A DNA stretch of 64,000 nucleotides from Rhizomys pruinosus (GCA_009823505.1 VZQC01006319.1:1504740-1568739); one strand, 5' to 3'; positions 1 through 11,000 are shown, counted from the first letter of the stretch. The notes: generated from the letters alone by a model not told the origin. Numbers and translations: made by a program.

Positions 1-405
1 GGATTGCCTTGGGACATACCAAATCACACCACAGGATTGCCTTGGGACATACCAAATCACACCACAGGATTGCCTTGGGACATACCAAATCACACCACAG
101 GATTGCCTTGGGACATACCAAATCACACCACAGGATTGCCTTGGGACATACCAAATCATGCCACGGGATGGCCATGGGACATACCAAATCATGCCATGGG
201 ATGGCCACAAATCACACCACAGGATGGCCTTGGGACATACCAAATCACACCACAGGATTGCCTTGGGACATACCAAATCACACCACAGGATTGCCTTGGG
301 ACATGCCAAATCATGCCACGGGATGGCCTTGGGGCATACCGAATCACACCACGGGATGGCCTTGGGACATACCAAATCATGCCACGGATGGCCTTAGCAC
401 CAAAT
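1..405. repeat. 33-bp tandem minisatellite, open at left edge
   Basis: About twelve tandem units start at 1, 34, 67, 100, 133, 166, 199, 222, 255, 288, 321, 354 and 386. Each contains the core CCTTGGGACATACCAAATCA or a close variant. The period is 33 bp, except one 23-bp unit (199-221, 10 bases missing) and one 32-bp unit (354-385). The first four units are nearly identical; later ones alternate GGATTG/GGATGG and CACACCACA/CATGCCACG. The last unit decays into unique sequence after about 405. Because 33 is divisible by three, several frames stay open and give 11-residue repeats; I regard these as by-products, not a gene. Confidence 0.95.
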
Positions 406-1240
406 TAGATGGGCTTTAGGAATAATGGGAGCATACCAAATCCATTATTTCGACAATGGAAATATTCAACTGGATGTTTTACAGTTCCTACTGCTGACAT
501 GGGCATTGGGGACTGTAGCTATAACCTTTATTATGTCTGTTGCTGTCCACTGTCCCATGATTTCCCCACTCATCTTCCAGTTCAGAATCTGGAGTGAATG
601 ATGTGAGTGGCAGACACATGTTCCAGTGACCATATTGAGAACCTGAGAAAACGAATGTCTTCACCTGGGCTCTGCAAAAGTGCAGCCCAAGGAAGAGGCA
701 GGGGTTTTTACATTAGTGTATGTTCTTATGAAGGCAGATTACTAAATGGACCATTATTTAACATCCAGACAAGTCAGTCAACTGATTGCTTGATCTTGTG
801 GGCAAGAGACTACCTAAGTGACAGTTTCTCAGGTCGGTTATTAAGAGTAGAATGAAGAAGAATTCTTATACCAGCTCTGATCTTCCAGTATCACAGTTTG
901 GTCCAGTGTTACATCTATCTCTGACTTCCAGGTTACAGTGAACTAAGCAGGTATGCTTTCATGTTAGTGTCAGCAGGGAAGCCCTGCGGCAGGAGCAAAA
1001 GGTGCATGGCATTGCCCAAGCGCTGTCAGCCTCTGACTTTTTGAAGTCCATGGAAATCCATACAGAAGTGGTCACTCCAAAGGTGAAGCAAGAAAGAGTG
1101 AACTCGAACATGAAGGCATTTGATACAATTCATTTCACTTCTCAGTTGACAGCGATGCTGTCTCTGGTTAGCAAGGAGTTTCTTTCAGCATCAGCTGAGT
1201 AGTCGGGAATATAAAAGAGCACTTCTTAGTTTGATAAGTT
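406..1240. other. Unique sequence, nothing recognised
   Basis: No SINE, L1, LTR or tandem repeat is recognisable. Open frames are under 85 codons, have no familiar motif and show no splice or promoter context. Confidence 0.5.
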
Positions 1241-1245
1241 CTGAG

Positions 1246-1376
1246 TTGTCTCCCTGTAGCCTCAGCTGGCTTGGAACTCACTCTGTAGACCAGGCTGGCC
1301 TTGAAACTCACAGCAGATGCTGCTTGCCTCCATTTTCTTAGTGCTGGGATTTTAAAGGCATGCACCACAACACACA
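1246..1376 (-). mobile_element. B1 SINE, diverged
   Basis: Reads as the complement of B1: the segment around CTCTGTAGACCAGGCTGGCC, then TGCCTCC, GTGCTGGGATTTTAAAGGCATGCACCAC. Several indels indicate an old copy. The poly(T) side is truncated. Confidence 0.85.
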
Positions 1377-1635
1377 CCCCTTAAGGAAAATTTTTTATGA
1401 CTTCAATGGACACGGAAAATAATGATGAAATAAAGCCTTGCAAGTATATTTTCTGGAAATTAATGTTCTCGAAACAAAGAGCAAAAGTCATTTCTTGATA
1501 AATGCGAAAAAAAAAAGAAATTGCATTTGTATAGTGTATCCACATGTAGATTGGTATTGAAGCATATTATTGTGCACTTTCGACCTTATTGATAGCATTC
1601 TAATGAGTGTTAAAAATTTTTAACAGTTTTCTTTT

Positions 1636-1855
1636 CTTTTATTTTGTATGTATGGTGTTGATTGTTAGTTTATGTTTGCATATGTTAAGTGCACGCGCGA
1701 TGGTGCATGCCTGAGGAGACACGAGAGGTGTATGATCCCCTGAAATGAGGTACAGACATTGTTAGCTTGCCATTGTGGGCTGGATTGGAACCCAGTCTAC
1801 CTCAAGAACAGATGCCAGTGCTCTTAACCCATGAACATCTCTCCAGTGCCTGCAT
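1636..1855 (-). mobile_element. Old tRNA-derived (B3-type) SINE
   Basis: In complement it starts after TTTATTTTGTATGTATGG and ends CTCTTAACCCATGAACATCTCTCCAGT, the mark of the B2/B3 head in reverse. It is strongly diverged. Confidence 0.65.
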
Positions 1856-2029
1856 TCTATGAGTTTCTTAAACTTCTGTTCTCCTTGAAAGATAAGACCC
1901 TATTGTGAGACAGGCACTTTCGGAGATGGATTTGGGGCAACGGAGCTGGAACTGACCTGAAGGCCCCCTTTCCCAGAAGCTAGCTCTCCTAGCTGTGGAG
2001 AGCACTGTGTAAGCTGTTAAGGGAGAACA

Positions 2030-3141
2030 TCAATTAATGGTTCAACACCAACTTCAAGACCAAATAACCACATCAATTGGTGCAGTGTTGACACTTTTAT
2101 CTGAATCAATCATATGGCGTTACCTAATTGTACTTAAAGTCCATTCAATGGAGGAAACTCATGTGTGGTTACTGTAAACATAGCAAATACACATGGAAGA
2201 GAGGCCGTAGTATCTTACAGAAATCTCCAAAGGCTTTTTCACATTCAGGAAGGTAATGAACTTTCTGGTCCAAGTGCCAACGATATGTATCCTTATTATT
2301 ACAGTCAAGTATCCCACTCACCACCCGTTCATCAAAGTAGCTTCTTTTTCACCAGAATTGGAGAGTATTACAGAGTACCACAACTGTTCACACACAACAC
2401 GTTTGTTGCATGTCCCAAGTCTAGTAGTCATATCCATATAATGCAACCTCATAACACCTAAGGCTCAGCACAACTAAGAACAAGGGTGTGAAGAATATTA
2501 ATGAATCTCCCAACTCTCATTAATGAAACTCTCTCATGCAACAGAGGGCCAAGAACATAAAAGGTTACAAATGATCAATGTGTGGGATTTAGGATGTGCT
2601 GGAAGTAGTGTAGTCTTGTGACAAGTCCAGCACACCCAGGTTCTCAAGAGAGACCATTGTGGAAGAGGGGGTGGAAACATTGTGAGAGCCAGGGAGGAGG
2701 TGCATGACCATATGGAAATAGAATCCTACGAGCTCCCGGGACCCTGCTCATATGAACCTAAAGCAATAGTGTCAGCATGCAGGAGACCCATGCAAACTCA
2801 AGCAGACAAAAACTCAGCATGGAATTGGGGAAAAGGAACAAACGAGACCCCTATCCTTAGCTGAAGAAATATTGAAAGCTGATTACTGTCTGGTGAGGAA
2901 GAGCTGATCTGCTTAAAACAAGAGACTCTAGATGAGCTGACTAGACCTCAGTGGATGAACTTGCACTGAGGAAAGTTTGAGAACACTAACTTGACACAAT
3001 AGGCCTTAACTCAAATGATAGAGTCTATGAACTCCCGTGGGGGTGGATTGTGGGAGGCTACCAATTGGAAGGGGGTACAAAGGCAATTAAGATGGATTGA
3101 CATGTTCTGAATGATATACATGAAAATTCAATTAAAAAAAA
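2030..3141 (+). mobile_element. L1 (Lx-like) 3' region with A-tail
   Basis: Shares phrases with 16,265-17,200, 43,630-44,545, 57,180-58,410 and 62,900-63,310: a 'facing the same sentence' block with AAACATAGCAAATACACATG, then GGAAGAGGGGGTGGAAA plus a GTGAGAGCCAGG motif. It ends in an A-run near 3,132. Non-coding. Calling it a LINE-1 3' UTR rests on memory of rodent Lx elements; the repeated occurrence within the window is direct. Confidence 0.6.
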
Positions 3142-3309
3142 GAGTGTGTGGACAAATAAAAAGCATTCTGTTCTCTCTGGTTTCTGTTATGCTTGTTTCC
3201 CACAATGTGTTTTTGTCTTCTGTGTGGTTTATTGATAAGTTGCTATAAGAACTGATGATACTTAAATAAATATACATGGTGTGCCTTGGAAAACAGAAGA
3301 GTTGATTTG

Positions 3310-3425
3310 GTACCATATGTATGTAATCTCAGCACTCAGAAAGCTGAAGCAGTAGAATGATGAGTTGGCTGGACTACATAGAAATATCCAGGCTAGGCCT
3401 TACAAAACAAATAAACAAAGAAGCG
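3310..3425 (+). mobile_element. B1-like relic
   Basis: TGTAATCTCAGCACTCAGAAAGCTGAAGCAG followed by GGCTGGACTACATAG and an A-rich tail matches an old B1 monomer with many substitutions. Confidence 0.55.
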
Positions 3426-3432
3426 AAATACT

Positions 3433-3843
3433 TGTGCTGGATATCTTTAGAGTCAACTTGACACACCTGGGTTGAGGGAGCCTTAACTAGGGAATTTCCC
3501 CCATTGGACTGGCCTGTGGCCATGTTTGTGGGATATTTTCTTAATTGTTGAGTGAGGTGGAAGGGTAAAGCCCACTGGTAATGATGCTACCCCTGGGCAG
3601 GCTGTTCTGAACAGTATAAGAAAGCAGGCTGAGCATGGGCCAGAGGAGCAAGCCAGTAAGCAGTGTTCCTCCATGGCCTGTGGTTTAGCTCCTGCCTCCA
3701 GGTTCCTGCCCTGAGTTCCTACCTTGGGCTCCCTAAGTGATGAATTGTGACCTGGGAGATGTAAGACAAATAAATCCTTTCCTCCCCAAGTTGGTACTGG
3801 TCAGAGCATTTTTGTCATAGCAGTTGAAGACAAACTAGAACCA
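3433..3843 (+). mobile_element. LTR, plus strand
   Basis: Begins TGTGCTGGATATC and ends CTAGAACCA (TG...CA). It carries a TATA-like CAGTATAAGAAAGCAGGC near 3,615 and an AATAAA poly(A) signal near 3,770. It is homologous, in opposite orientation, to the solo LTR at 49,910-50,314. The 5-bp target duplication there suggests an ERVL/MaLR-class element; I cannot name the family. Confidence 0.75.
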
Positions 3844-4836
3844 AAATTGGTACAAGGATCATGGGGTATTGCTGTGACAGACCTGACCCAGATGTTTTGG
3901 GAGGATTGTAGAAGCGTTTGGAACTTTGGGCTGGAAAAGCCATTGAGTGCTTAGAGTTTGTTGCTGTGGAGTTTGGAACAGTTATGCTGAAAGAGTTGTA
4001 GATGATGGAGGCCTGGCTTGTGAAGCTTCAAAGGGAAGCAGAGACCATCAGGGCTGTTCGTGTGAGGGTTTGAATTGAGAATCTGTAGGTTCTGGTTGGC
4101 TGGAGCTGAAGAATCAGCTATGATTAAGAAGAGACCAGGATCTGAAGCAAAACCTTTGTTTTACTGGGACAATTGATGCTGGTTAATTGGGTCTGGAAAA
4201 TTAGCTGTAAGTAACAAGAGACCAGCATCACTGTGGTGAAATCTGGGGATTATTTCCTTAGGGTCAGCATACAGAAGCTGTGGTTCAGAGGAGGCCTGAG
4301 ACTCCATCTCAAGCCAGAAGCAGGACTTGGTAATGTGTAAGAGTTTCCTACGTGCTTCTGGTGTTGAAAGTGTAAAGGGGTCACAGAGAGCACCTGAGGC
4401 CTGGCACTGTGAGAGGCCAGAAAAGCCATTGGTGAATGTACAGCCTCAGTTGCAGTGAAGACCCCAGGATTGCAGGGGTCATGGAGAGAATTTGAGACTT
4501 TGCACCAGGAGTGGCTAGAAGAGCCCATTGGTGAAGGCAAAGCCTCAGTTTCAGTGGCGACCCCAGGACCATGGGATGACCACCAAGAACAGCAGCAGGT
4601 GTGGAATGGAGCTGGCCTCGGCCTGTGAGACTAGCTGTTTGTGCTGTGGACAGCAGAGCCAGAGAAGGGGAGCTGTCCAAGCCCATTGGAGCCCAGAAGA
4701 TCATGAATGAATCCCAGATGTTTAGCCTTAAGTTCTTTGCTGGACTTAGGTTTTGCTTAGGTGTGCCTGATTCTTCCCTTTGAAATAAGACTGTACTTGT
4801 TTTGGATTTTACAGGAGCCCACAGTTAATGAGACTT
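3844..4836 (+). mobile_element. Repeat interior downstream of the LTR
   Basis: Directly follows the LTR, beginning AAATTGGTACAAGGATCATGG. The distal part (about 4,305-4,836) is a second copy of 11,514-12,016, ending in the same GAAATAAGACTGTACTTG and GGATTTTACAG motifs. It has no long open frame. It may be internal ERV-related sequence. Confidence 0.55.
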
Positions 4837-4867
4837 TTAAGTGTTTAGATTTTTTAAAAGTATTTAG

Positions 4868-4992
4868 ATTTTTTTTTGGTCTTTTTGAGACAGGGTCTCC
4901 CTGTAGCCCCAGCTGACCTGGAACTCACTCTATAGACCAGGCTGGCCTTGAACTCACAAAGATCCACCTGCCTCTGCCTCCCGAGTGCTAGA
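4868..4992 (-). mobile_element. B1 SINE, 5'-truncated
   Basis: Complement of the B1 3' two thirds, with poly(T) then GGTCTTTTTGAGACAGGGTC. It stops at CCCGAGTGCTAG, so the B1 5' end is missing. ATTTAGATTTTTT occurs just before it and upstream, a likely target repeat. Confidence 0.85.
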
Positions 4993-5520
4993 CATTTTTA
5001 CCTAATCCATGTCCACAAAGATGCAGTTTCTCCTACATCTTCAGAACGTTTCAAGCTTGGGGGGGGGTGTCTTACAATTTTATCTTTGATTAGTTTGAGT
5101 TAATGTCTCATGATGCTATAAGCTCTGAATCGAGTTTCATATTTCTCCGTATGAATGTCCATTGATTCCAGAATCACTGTTGGCAGGACAGTCATGTCGC
5201 CACTGAAATTCCTTAGTCGCTATGTCAAAAATAAATTGGCCATCTATGTGCAGCTCTTCTCCAGTGACCTATACATGCATCCTTAAGTCAGTGCCTAGTG
5301 TTGATAATTATGTCTTGAAAGTATCTCTTGAAACCAAGTAGTTTGAATCTTCCCATTTTCCCCTGTTTTGAAACTATTCTGGTGTTTCTATTTCCTTAGC
5401 GATTACTTATTCGAGTCAAGTCCTTGATTTCTATAGAATTCTTTCTAAGATTTTGATTGGTGTCACACCGAACTTACATGTCGATTTTGATAGTATGTAC
5501 ATCTTAATAATTGTGACTAT
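4993..5520. other. Unique AT-rich sequence
   Basis: No repeat family, RNA gene or coding signature recognised. Confidence 0.45.
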
Positions 5521-5523
5521 TCT

Positions 5524-5655
5524 GGGCTGGAGAGACGGCTCTGGGGAATCGGACACTTTTTTCTGACCTCCATAGGTGTTGCACAGCATGGGTATAACTG
5601 ACATATGTGCAGACAATATACTCATGCACATAAGAATAAAAATAATAAATAAAAC
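5524..5655 (+). mobile_element. B3-type SINE with internal deletion
   Basis: The head GGGCTGGAGAGACGGCTC jumps directly to TTCTGACCTCCATAGGTGTTGC, then the tail CATGCACATAAGAATAAA. The middle third is absent. Confidence 0.75.
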
Positions 5656-5895
5656 AGAGCTGGAGAGATGGCCTAGCAGTTAAGAGCTCTGACTGCTCTT
5701 GCAGAGGACCCGGGTTTGATCCCCAGCACCCATATGGCGGCTAAGAACCGTCTTTAACTCCAGTTCCAGGGGAATCCAACAGACACCCTCTTCTGACCTC
5801 TGCGGCATTGCACGACAAGGGTGCACAAACCTACATATAGACAATACACTCATAAAAAAAATAAATAAAATTTTAAGAAAATGATGAAAAAAATA
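5656..5895 (+). mobile_element. B3-type SINE
   Basis: Complete: GAGCTGGAGAGATGGCCTAG through the A/B-box region to an A-rich tail with AATAAA repeats. It follows the previous SINE head to tail. 'CCAACAGACACCC' contains a small insertion. Confidence 0.92.
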
Positions 5896-6450
5896 ATAAA
5901 TAAAACACAAAAGTAAGTTGAATACCTTTGAGTGTTCTAATCCATGAGTAAGCGATCTCTCCATGATACAGACAGTATATTTGTATCAGAGTTAGGCCAA
6001 AATGTCTTAGCTACAACACAGAGCGAAATTTATAAAGAAAAGGTGATGAATTAGACTTAGTCGGCATGTTAGATTTCATCTTGAAACTCACTGTTAAGGA
6101 AAAAGAAAAGAGCAAACCACAGGTTATTTAACCCTCATCTTATTGCTTTCATTAGTGTTCACGATGTTTTTGCATTTTTAGATTTTAGACTGTATATTTT
6201 ATTATTTTCAGAGTTATTGGAAATGTTCTTTTAAATTTTTCATCTTCTTGTGTTCACTGTGACTGAGTAGGAATTAATCTAATGAATTGGCCTTGTGTAG
6301 TGTGAGCTTGCAAAGCTAATTCACTACCCTAGGTGCTTGATGTAGAACCTTCAGTATTTTCTACTCAAACATTCATGTTATCTGTGAGTTAGGGGTTTCT
6401 TTATCACCAGTCTACATAATATATTATCTATCATTATAAGTTACAACACT
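5896..6450. other. Unique AT-rich sequence
   Basis: Nothing recognised; no frame longer than background. Confidence 0.4.
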
Positions 6451-6452
6451 TA

Positions 6453-6488
6453 GCATATATATATATATATATAGATATATATATATTT
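6453..6488. repeat. (AT)n microsatellite
   Basis: Alternating AT dinucleotides, interrupted once by AG. Confidence 0.9.
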
Positions 6489-6539
6489 TAGCTTATTCTG
6501 GAATAATGCCAGGGGTCTTAAGGACAACGTTTGCTTGCA

Positions 6540-6724
6540 TGCTTTTCTTTCTTGTCTTTTCTTTCTTTTTTCTTTTTCTTTCTGTTCCCCCCCCGCCCCC
6601 CTTCCTTTCTTTTTCTGTTCTTTTTCTTTTTTTCTTTTCTTTCTTTTTCTTTTCTTTTTCTTTTATTTCTTTCTTTCTTCTTTTTATCTTTTTCTTTTCT
6701 TTTTTTTTTTTGTTTTTTTTTTTT
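6540..6724. repeat. Pyrimidine (TTTC/TTTTTC) tract
   Basis: Almost pure T/C on the plus strand, ending in poly(T) that leads into a reverse B1. It gives low-complexity Phe/Ser/Leu and Lys/Arg/Glu frames that are not genes. Confidence 0.9.
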
Positions 6725-7641
6725 TGGTCTTTTTTGAGACAAGGGTCTCTCCCTGTATCCCCAGCTCCAGCTGTCCTGGACTAACTCTGTAGACCAGGCT
6801 GGGCTCGACTACAAAGATCCGCCTGCCTCTGCCTCCCAAGTGGCTAGGATTAAAAGCGTGTGCCACCACAATGGGGGCTGGAAGAGATGGCTAGGCGGTT
6901 AGAGCACTGACCGCTCTTGCAAGAGGACCCGGGTTTCGATCCTAGCACCCACATGGCGGACTGAGAACCGTCGAAGCTCCATTTCCAGGAGAACTCCAGT
7001 TTCCAGGGGAATCCCGAGACCCTCTTCTGACCGGCATCCGCGGCGTTGCACGACCGGGCGCACAGACTGCATGCAGACAGTAAACATTCTACACATACAG
7101 AAAATAATAAAATTAATAAAAAAAAATTTTAAAAAAAAAAAAGCGTTGGTGTGTGCGATGTGCGCCAACCACGCCGCGGCCTTTTTTAATTTTGGAGACA
7201 GGGTCTCCTTTTAGCCCAACTGGCCCTGGAGCTCGCTCTGTAGACCAGGGCTGGCCCTTGAACTCACAGAGATCCACCTGCCTCTGCTTCCCGAGTGTTG
7301 GGATTAAAGGCATGTGCCCACCACACCCCCGGCACTAATATGGTTCTTAGATTCCATGTGGGTAGGTGGTAATAGAAGCGGTCCTCTGGCAGAGCAGTCA
7401 GTTCTCTTAACCAACCCCTGAGCTGTCTCTCTCTCCAGCCCCTGCATGCTTTTCTATAGTCCTCTTGATTGAGATTTGTCAATTTCCATATATATATCCT
7501 ATCATTTTTATTTTTATGTGGATGAGTACGTATTGCCTATATGTATGTAAACACCGAGTGTCGTACAATGCCTGTAGAGACTAGCAGGTGTCAGATTCCC
7601 TGGAACTGAGTTAAGAATGGTTGTGAGCAGCCATGTGGGTG
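6725..7641. other. Indel-rich duplicate of 7,643-8,541
   Basis: Matches the next 0.9 kb in order: reverse B1, forward B3, reverse B1, reverse B3 pieces, then the unique string TGCATGCTTTTCTATAGTCCTC and a second reverse B3. This copy has extra or missing bases every 10-30 nt (for example GAGACAAGGGTCTCTCCC, GACCGGGCGC), mostly homopolymer or single-base indels. It ends at the single N at 7,642. It looks like an unpolished contig end that overlaps the next contig. Confidence 0.8.
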
Positions 7642-7642
7642 N
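7642..7642. other. Single N, probable contig join
   Basis: The base before it falls in the B3 phrase CCATGTGGGTG; the base after it is the poly(T) of an unrelated B1. The continuity break and the duplicated flank indicate a join. Confidence 0.75.
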
Positions 7643-8071
7643 TTTTTTGGTCTTTTTGAGACAGGGTCTCCCTGTAGTCCCAGCTGTCCTGGAGCTAACT
7701 CTGTAGACCAGGCTGGCCTCGAACTACCAAAGATCCTCCTGCCTCTGCCTCCCAAGTGCTAGGATTAAAAGCGTGTGCCACCACAATGGGGGCTGGAGAG
7801 ATGGCCTAGCAGTTAAGAGCGCCGACCGCTCTTGCAGAGGACCCGGGTTCGATCCCTAGCACCCACATGGCGGCTGAGAACCGTCTGAAGCTCCAATTCC
7901 AGGAGAACTCCAGTTCCAGGGGAATCCGAGACCCTCTTCTGACCTCCGCGGCGTTGCACGACACGGGCGCACAGACCTGCATGCAGACAGTACATTCATA
8001 CACATACAGAAATAAATAAAATTAATAAAAAAAAAATTAAAAAAAAAAAAGCGTGCGCCACCACGCCCGGC
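7643..8071. mobile_element. Reverse B1 split by a forward B3
   Basis: The B1 (minus) runs from 7,643 to about 7,790. A full B3 (plus) then interrupts it from about 7,790 to 8,050, and the B1 5' end resumes as GCGTGCGCCACCACGCCCGGCC. AAAAGCGTG(T/C)GCCACCAC is present on both sides of the B3 as the target duplication, so the B3 is younger than the B1. Confidence 0.88.
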
Positions 8072-8330
8072 CTTTTTTGGTATTTTGAGACAGGGTCTCC
8101 TTTTAGCCCAAGCTGGCCTGGAGCTCGCTCTGTAGACCAGGCTGGCCTTGAACTCACAGAGATCCACCTGCCTCTGCTTCCCGAGTGTTGGGATTAAAGG
8201 CATGTGCCACCACACCCGGCACTAAAGATGGTTCTTAGATGCCATGTGGGTAGTGGGAATAGAACGCAGGTCCTCTGCAAGAGCAGTCAGTTCTCTTAAC
8301 CCCTGAGCTGTCTCTCCAGCCCCTGCATGC
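8072..8330 (-). mobile_element. Reverse B1 within a reverse B3
   Basis: A full reverse B1 (8,072-8,220) is followed by the 5' half of a reverse B3 (8,221-8,330, ending CTGTCTCTCCAGCCCC). The B3 3' half is not visible to the left. Confidence 0.85.
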
Positions 8331-8389
8331 TTTTCTATAGTCCTCTTGATTTTAAGATTTTTCAATTTCCATATATATATCTATCATTT

Positions 8390-8597
8390 TTATTTTATGT
8401 GTATGAGTGTATTGTCTACATGTAGGTAGATACACCTAGTGTCGTACAATGCCTGTAGAGACTAGCAGGTGTCAGATTCCCTGGAACTGGAGTTAAGAAT
8501 GGTTGCTAGCCACCATGTGGGTGCTGGGAATTGAACCCGGATCCTCTCCAACAGCAGCCAGTGCCATTAATGGCTGATCCATCTCTCCAGCTACCCA
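8390..8597 (-). mobile_element. B3-type SINE
   Basis: Reverse copy from TTTTATTTTATGTGTATGAG to GATCCATCTCTCCAG. Its sequence is older than the neighbouring copies (for example TAGAGACTAGCAGGTGTC). Confidence 0.85.
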
Positions 8598-8679
8598 CCC
8601 CCACACGTTTCCCTTTTTTTTATATACACCTCAAAATATGATGTTAATTGTCAGGTTTTAAAATTGCTCTTTTGTGGGG

Positions 8680-8790
8680 CCTGGGTGTGGTGGCACATGC
8701 TTGTAATCCCAGCACTCGGGAAGCAGAGGCAGGCAGATCTCTGTGAGTTCAAAGCCAGCCTGGTTTCCCTCAATCCAAAAAAAAAAGCTA
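8680..8790 (+). mobile_element. B1 SINE, 3'-deleted
   Basis: GGCCTGGGTGTGGTGGCACATG through AAAGCCAGCCTGGTTTCC, then directly an A-run. About 50 bases of the B1 3' part are lost. Confidence 0.85.
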
Positions 8791-9003
8791 TTTTTTGTAT
8801 TGAGGGAGCTCCGCTTGTGTTGAGTTTTTATAAGGAATTCATTCAGAAGTTTGCTAAATTAAATTTTCTACTGAGATGTTCCTATCCCTTCCCCTTTCTG
8901 GTCAGTTCAATTATACTAGTTGATTCTTGGATATTGAACCAAATTTTCATTCCCAACATAACTGCCCTCACTTTGTTAATATATGTGTTAATATATATGC
9001 ATA

Positions 9004-9249
9004 TTGGTCTTTTCAAGACAGGGTCTCCCTGTAGCCCCATCTGGCCTGGAACTCACACTATAGACCAGGCTGGTCTTGAACTCACAGTGATCTGCCTGCC
9101 TTTGCCTCCTGAGTGCTAGGATTAAAGGCATGTGCCACCACGTCTGGCTTAAAGGTGATTCTTAGCTACCATGTGGGTGCTGGGAATCAAACCTGGGTCC
9201 TCTGCAAGAGCAGTTGGTGTTCTTAACCACTGAGCCATCTCTCCAGCCC
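9004..9249 (-). mobile_element. Reverse B1 joined to 5' half of reverse B3
   Basis: B1 from 9,004 to 9,150, then B3 from AAAGGTGATTCTTAGCTACC to CCATCTCTCCAGCCCT. The arrangement is the same as at 8,072-8,330 and 38,210-38,462, so a reverse B1-B3 pair recurs. Confidence 0.85.
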
Positions 9250-9285
9250 TGCAATATGTCTTTTTGTGGTACAGACTCAACATGT

Positions 9286-9292
9286 CTCTTTT

Positions 9293-9373
<81 letters not shown>

Positions 9374-9407
9374 TTTCTTTCTTTTTCTTTCTTTCTTTCT
9401 TTCTTTT

Positions 9408-9444
<37 letters not shown>

Positions 9445-9457
9445 TTTCTTTCTTTCT

Positions 9458-9496
<39 letters not shown>

Positions 9497-9505
9497 CTTG
9501 TTTTT
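9286..9505. repeat. (TTTC)n then (CT)n microsatellite
   Basis: About 180 bases of TTTC repeats with a few longer T runs, then about 30 bases of CT, leading into the poly(T) of a reverse B1. Confidence 0.97.
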
Positions 9506-9656
9506 TTTTTTTTTTTGTCTTTTTGAGACAGGGTCTCTGTGGTCCCAGCTGGCCTGGAACTCACTCTGTAGACCAGGCTGGCCTTGAACTCACAAAGATC
9601 TCTCTGCCCCTGCTTCCTGAGTGCTAGAATTAAAGGCGTGCACCACCACACTTGGC
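9506..9656 (-). mobile_element. B1 SINE
   Basis: Complete reverse copy, from T-run and GTCTTTTTGAGACAGGGTCT to GCGTGCACCACCACACTTGGC, with a short deletion at GTCTCTGTGGTCC. Confidence 0.92.
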
Positions 9657-9687
9657 AACAATATTTTATAGTTAAAAAAAATTGGGG

Positions 9688-9898
9688 ATCTGGAGAGATG
9701 GGCCAGCAGTTGAGAACACTTCACTGCTCTTGCAGAGGACCTGGTTCCCAGCACCCACATCGTGGCTAACAACTGTCCTAACTCCAGTTATAAGGGATCC
9801 AACGCCTTCTTCTGACCTCCATAGGCATTACATGACAAAGATGCACTTACGTACATGTAAACAATACACTCATCCCCCTAAAAAAAAAAAAAAAGAGA
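9688..9898 (+). mobile_element. B3-type SINE
   Basis: TCTGGAGAGATGGGCCAGCAG to an A15 tail. The A-box side has small deletions; the tail motif AACAATACACTCATC is typical of B3. Confidence 0.88.
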
Positions 9899-9949
9899 GA
9901 ACAGATTGATACAGTTAAATTGTGCCCAAAGCAATAAACTGTGCAGAGA

Positions 9950-10115
9950 AAACTTTAAAAAGACTGAGAGAAAGATACAGGACATATATGGCAGAGTTCA
10001 TGAACCGGGGTGGGGTGGGGGAAGGGAGAGGAGAATATGTCTAAACTGAACTGAAAAATGATGTAGGAAATAAACAAAACATCAATAAAATATATTAAAA
10101 TGTAAACAAAATATT
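9950..10115 (+). mobile_element. L1 3' end relic
   Basis: GACTGAGAGAAAGATACAGGACATATATGGCAGAGTTCATGAACC then a G-rich segment (GGGGTGGGGTGGGGG) and AATAAA-rich tail. The same order is seen, reversed, in the L1 insert at 59,905-60,144. Confidence 0.5.
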
Positions 10116-10139
10116 TAAAAGCCAGAAAATTATGCTTAT

Positions 10140-10262
10140 TTTCGTGTGTATGTGCACACCTCTGTGGTGCAGCATACATATGAAAGTAAGAGGGTGACTT
10201 GTTGGGGATCGAACTCTGGTAACCAGGCTTGGGAGCAAATACTTAATGAGCTGTCTCACTGT
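10140..10262 (-). mobile_element. Old tRNA-derived SINE relic
   Basis: GGGGATCGAACTCTGG followed by ATACTTAATGAGCTGTCTCACTG is a decayed reverse tRNA-SINE head. Confidence 0.45.
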
Positions 10263-10540
10263 CCCTGTACTTTGTCCTTTAACTGTATTGCTGAATTCAC
10301 TACACTGAAATTTTGTTCAGATATTTGTATCTGTGTTCATGGGGATATTATCTGAAGGACTTGTAGTGTTTACTTGTGGCTTGATTTAGGTAATAGCTTC
10401 ATAAAACAGATTGTTAGGTGTTCATTTTTAGAAGAATTTACAAAGTCATTGATTTGATATCTTTCTAATATTACTATCAGAAGAATTTATGATCTTATAT
10501 TTAATATAATCAACTTTTCCCTAAACATTGCTTTTATTTT
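10263..10540. other. Unique AT-rich sequence
   Basis: No feature recognised. Confidence 0.4.
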
Positions 10541-10712
10541 TTAATAATAATAATAATAATAATTATTGGTCTTTTCAAGACAGGGTCTCCCTATAGCCCC
10601 AGCTGTCCTGGAACTCACTCTGTAGACCAGGCTGGCCTTGAGCTCACAAAGATCCACCTGCCTCTGCTTCCCAAGTGCTAGGATTAAAGGTGTGCACCAC
10701 CACATCTGGTTT
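10541..10712 (-). mobile_element. B1 SINE with (TAA)n tail
   Basis: The reverse B1 has its A-tail expanded into (TAA)n at 10,541-10,563. Confidence 0.92.
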
Positions 10713-10859
10713 GAATGTCTTTGTTCATAGGCATCGGATTTACTCTTAGAATATGGTCTCGTGCTGTGGGGATAGCACAGCTGTTAAAGGAGGAGGCTAA
10801 GAACTACAAAAAAAAAAGTTCATAATTTGCTCTCTTTTATTGTTTTTGTTTTATTCTGT

Positions 10860-11000
10860 TTTGTTTTGGAGACAGGATCTTATGTATCCCAGGCTAGTCT
10901 CAAACTCAGTGTATGGCTCAGGGCCACCTTGAATTCCTACCCTCCTGCCTCCACCTCTAAGTGCTAGGATTGTAGGCATTTGCCACCACCACGCCTGGCT
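10860..11000 (-). mobile_element. Old B1-related SINE
   Basis: GGAGACAGGATCTTATGTATCCCAGG to GCATTTGCCACCACCACGCCTGGC. The ancestral B1/B4 form has ATGTATCCCAGG where young B1 has TGTAGCCCCAG. Confidence 0.75.

Noticed and set aside
4..419. Secreted or structural repeat protein with 11-residue units
   Set aside because: The 33-bp period keeps several frames open at once; no signal peptide, splice context or decay into coding sequence.
9214..9651. Phe/Ser/Leu-rich and Lys/Glu/Arg-rich proteins
   Set aside because: Translations of the (TTTC)n microsatellite and the neighbouring B1.
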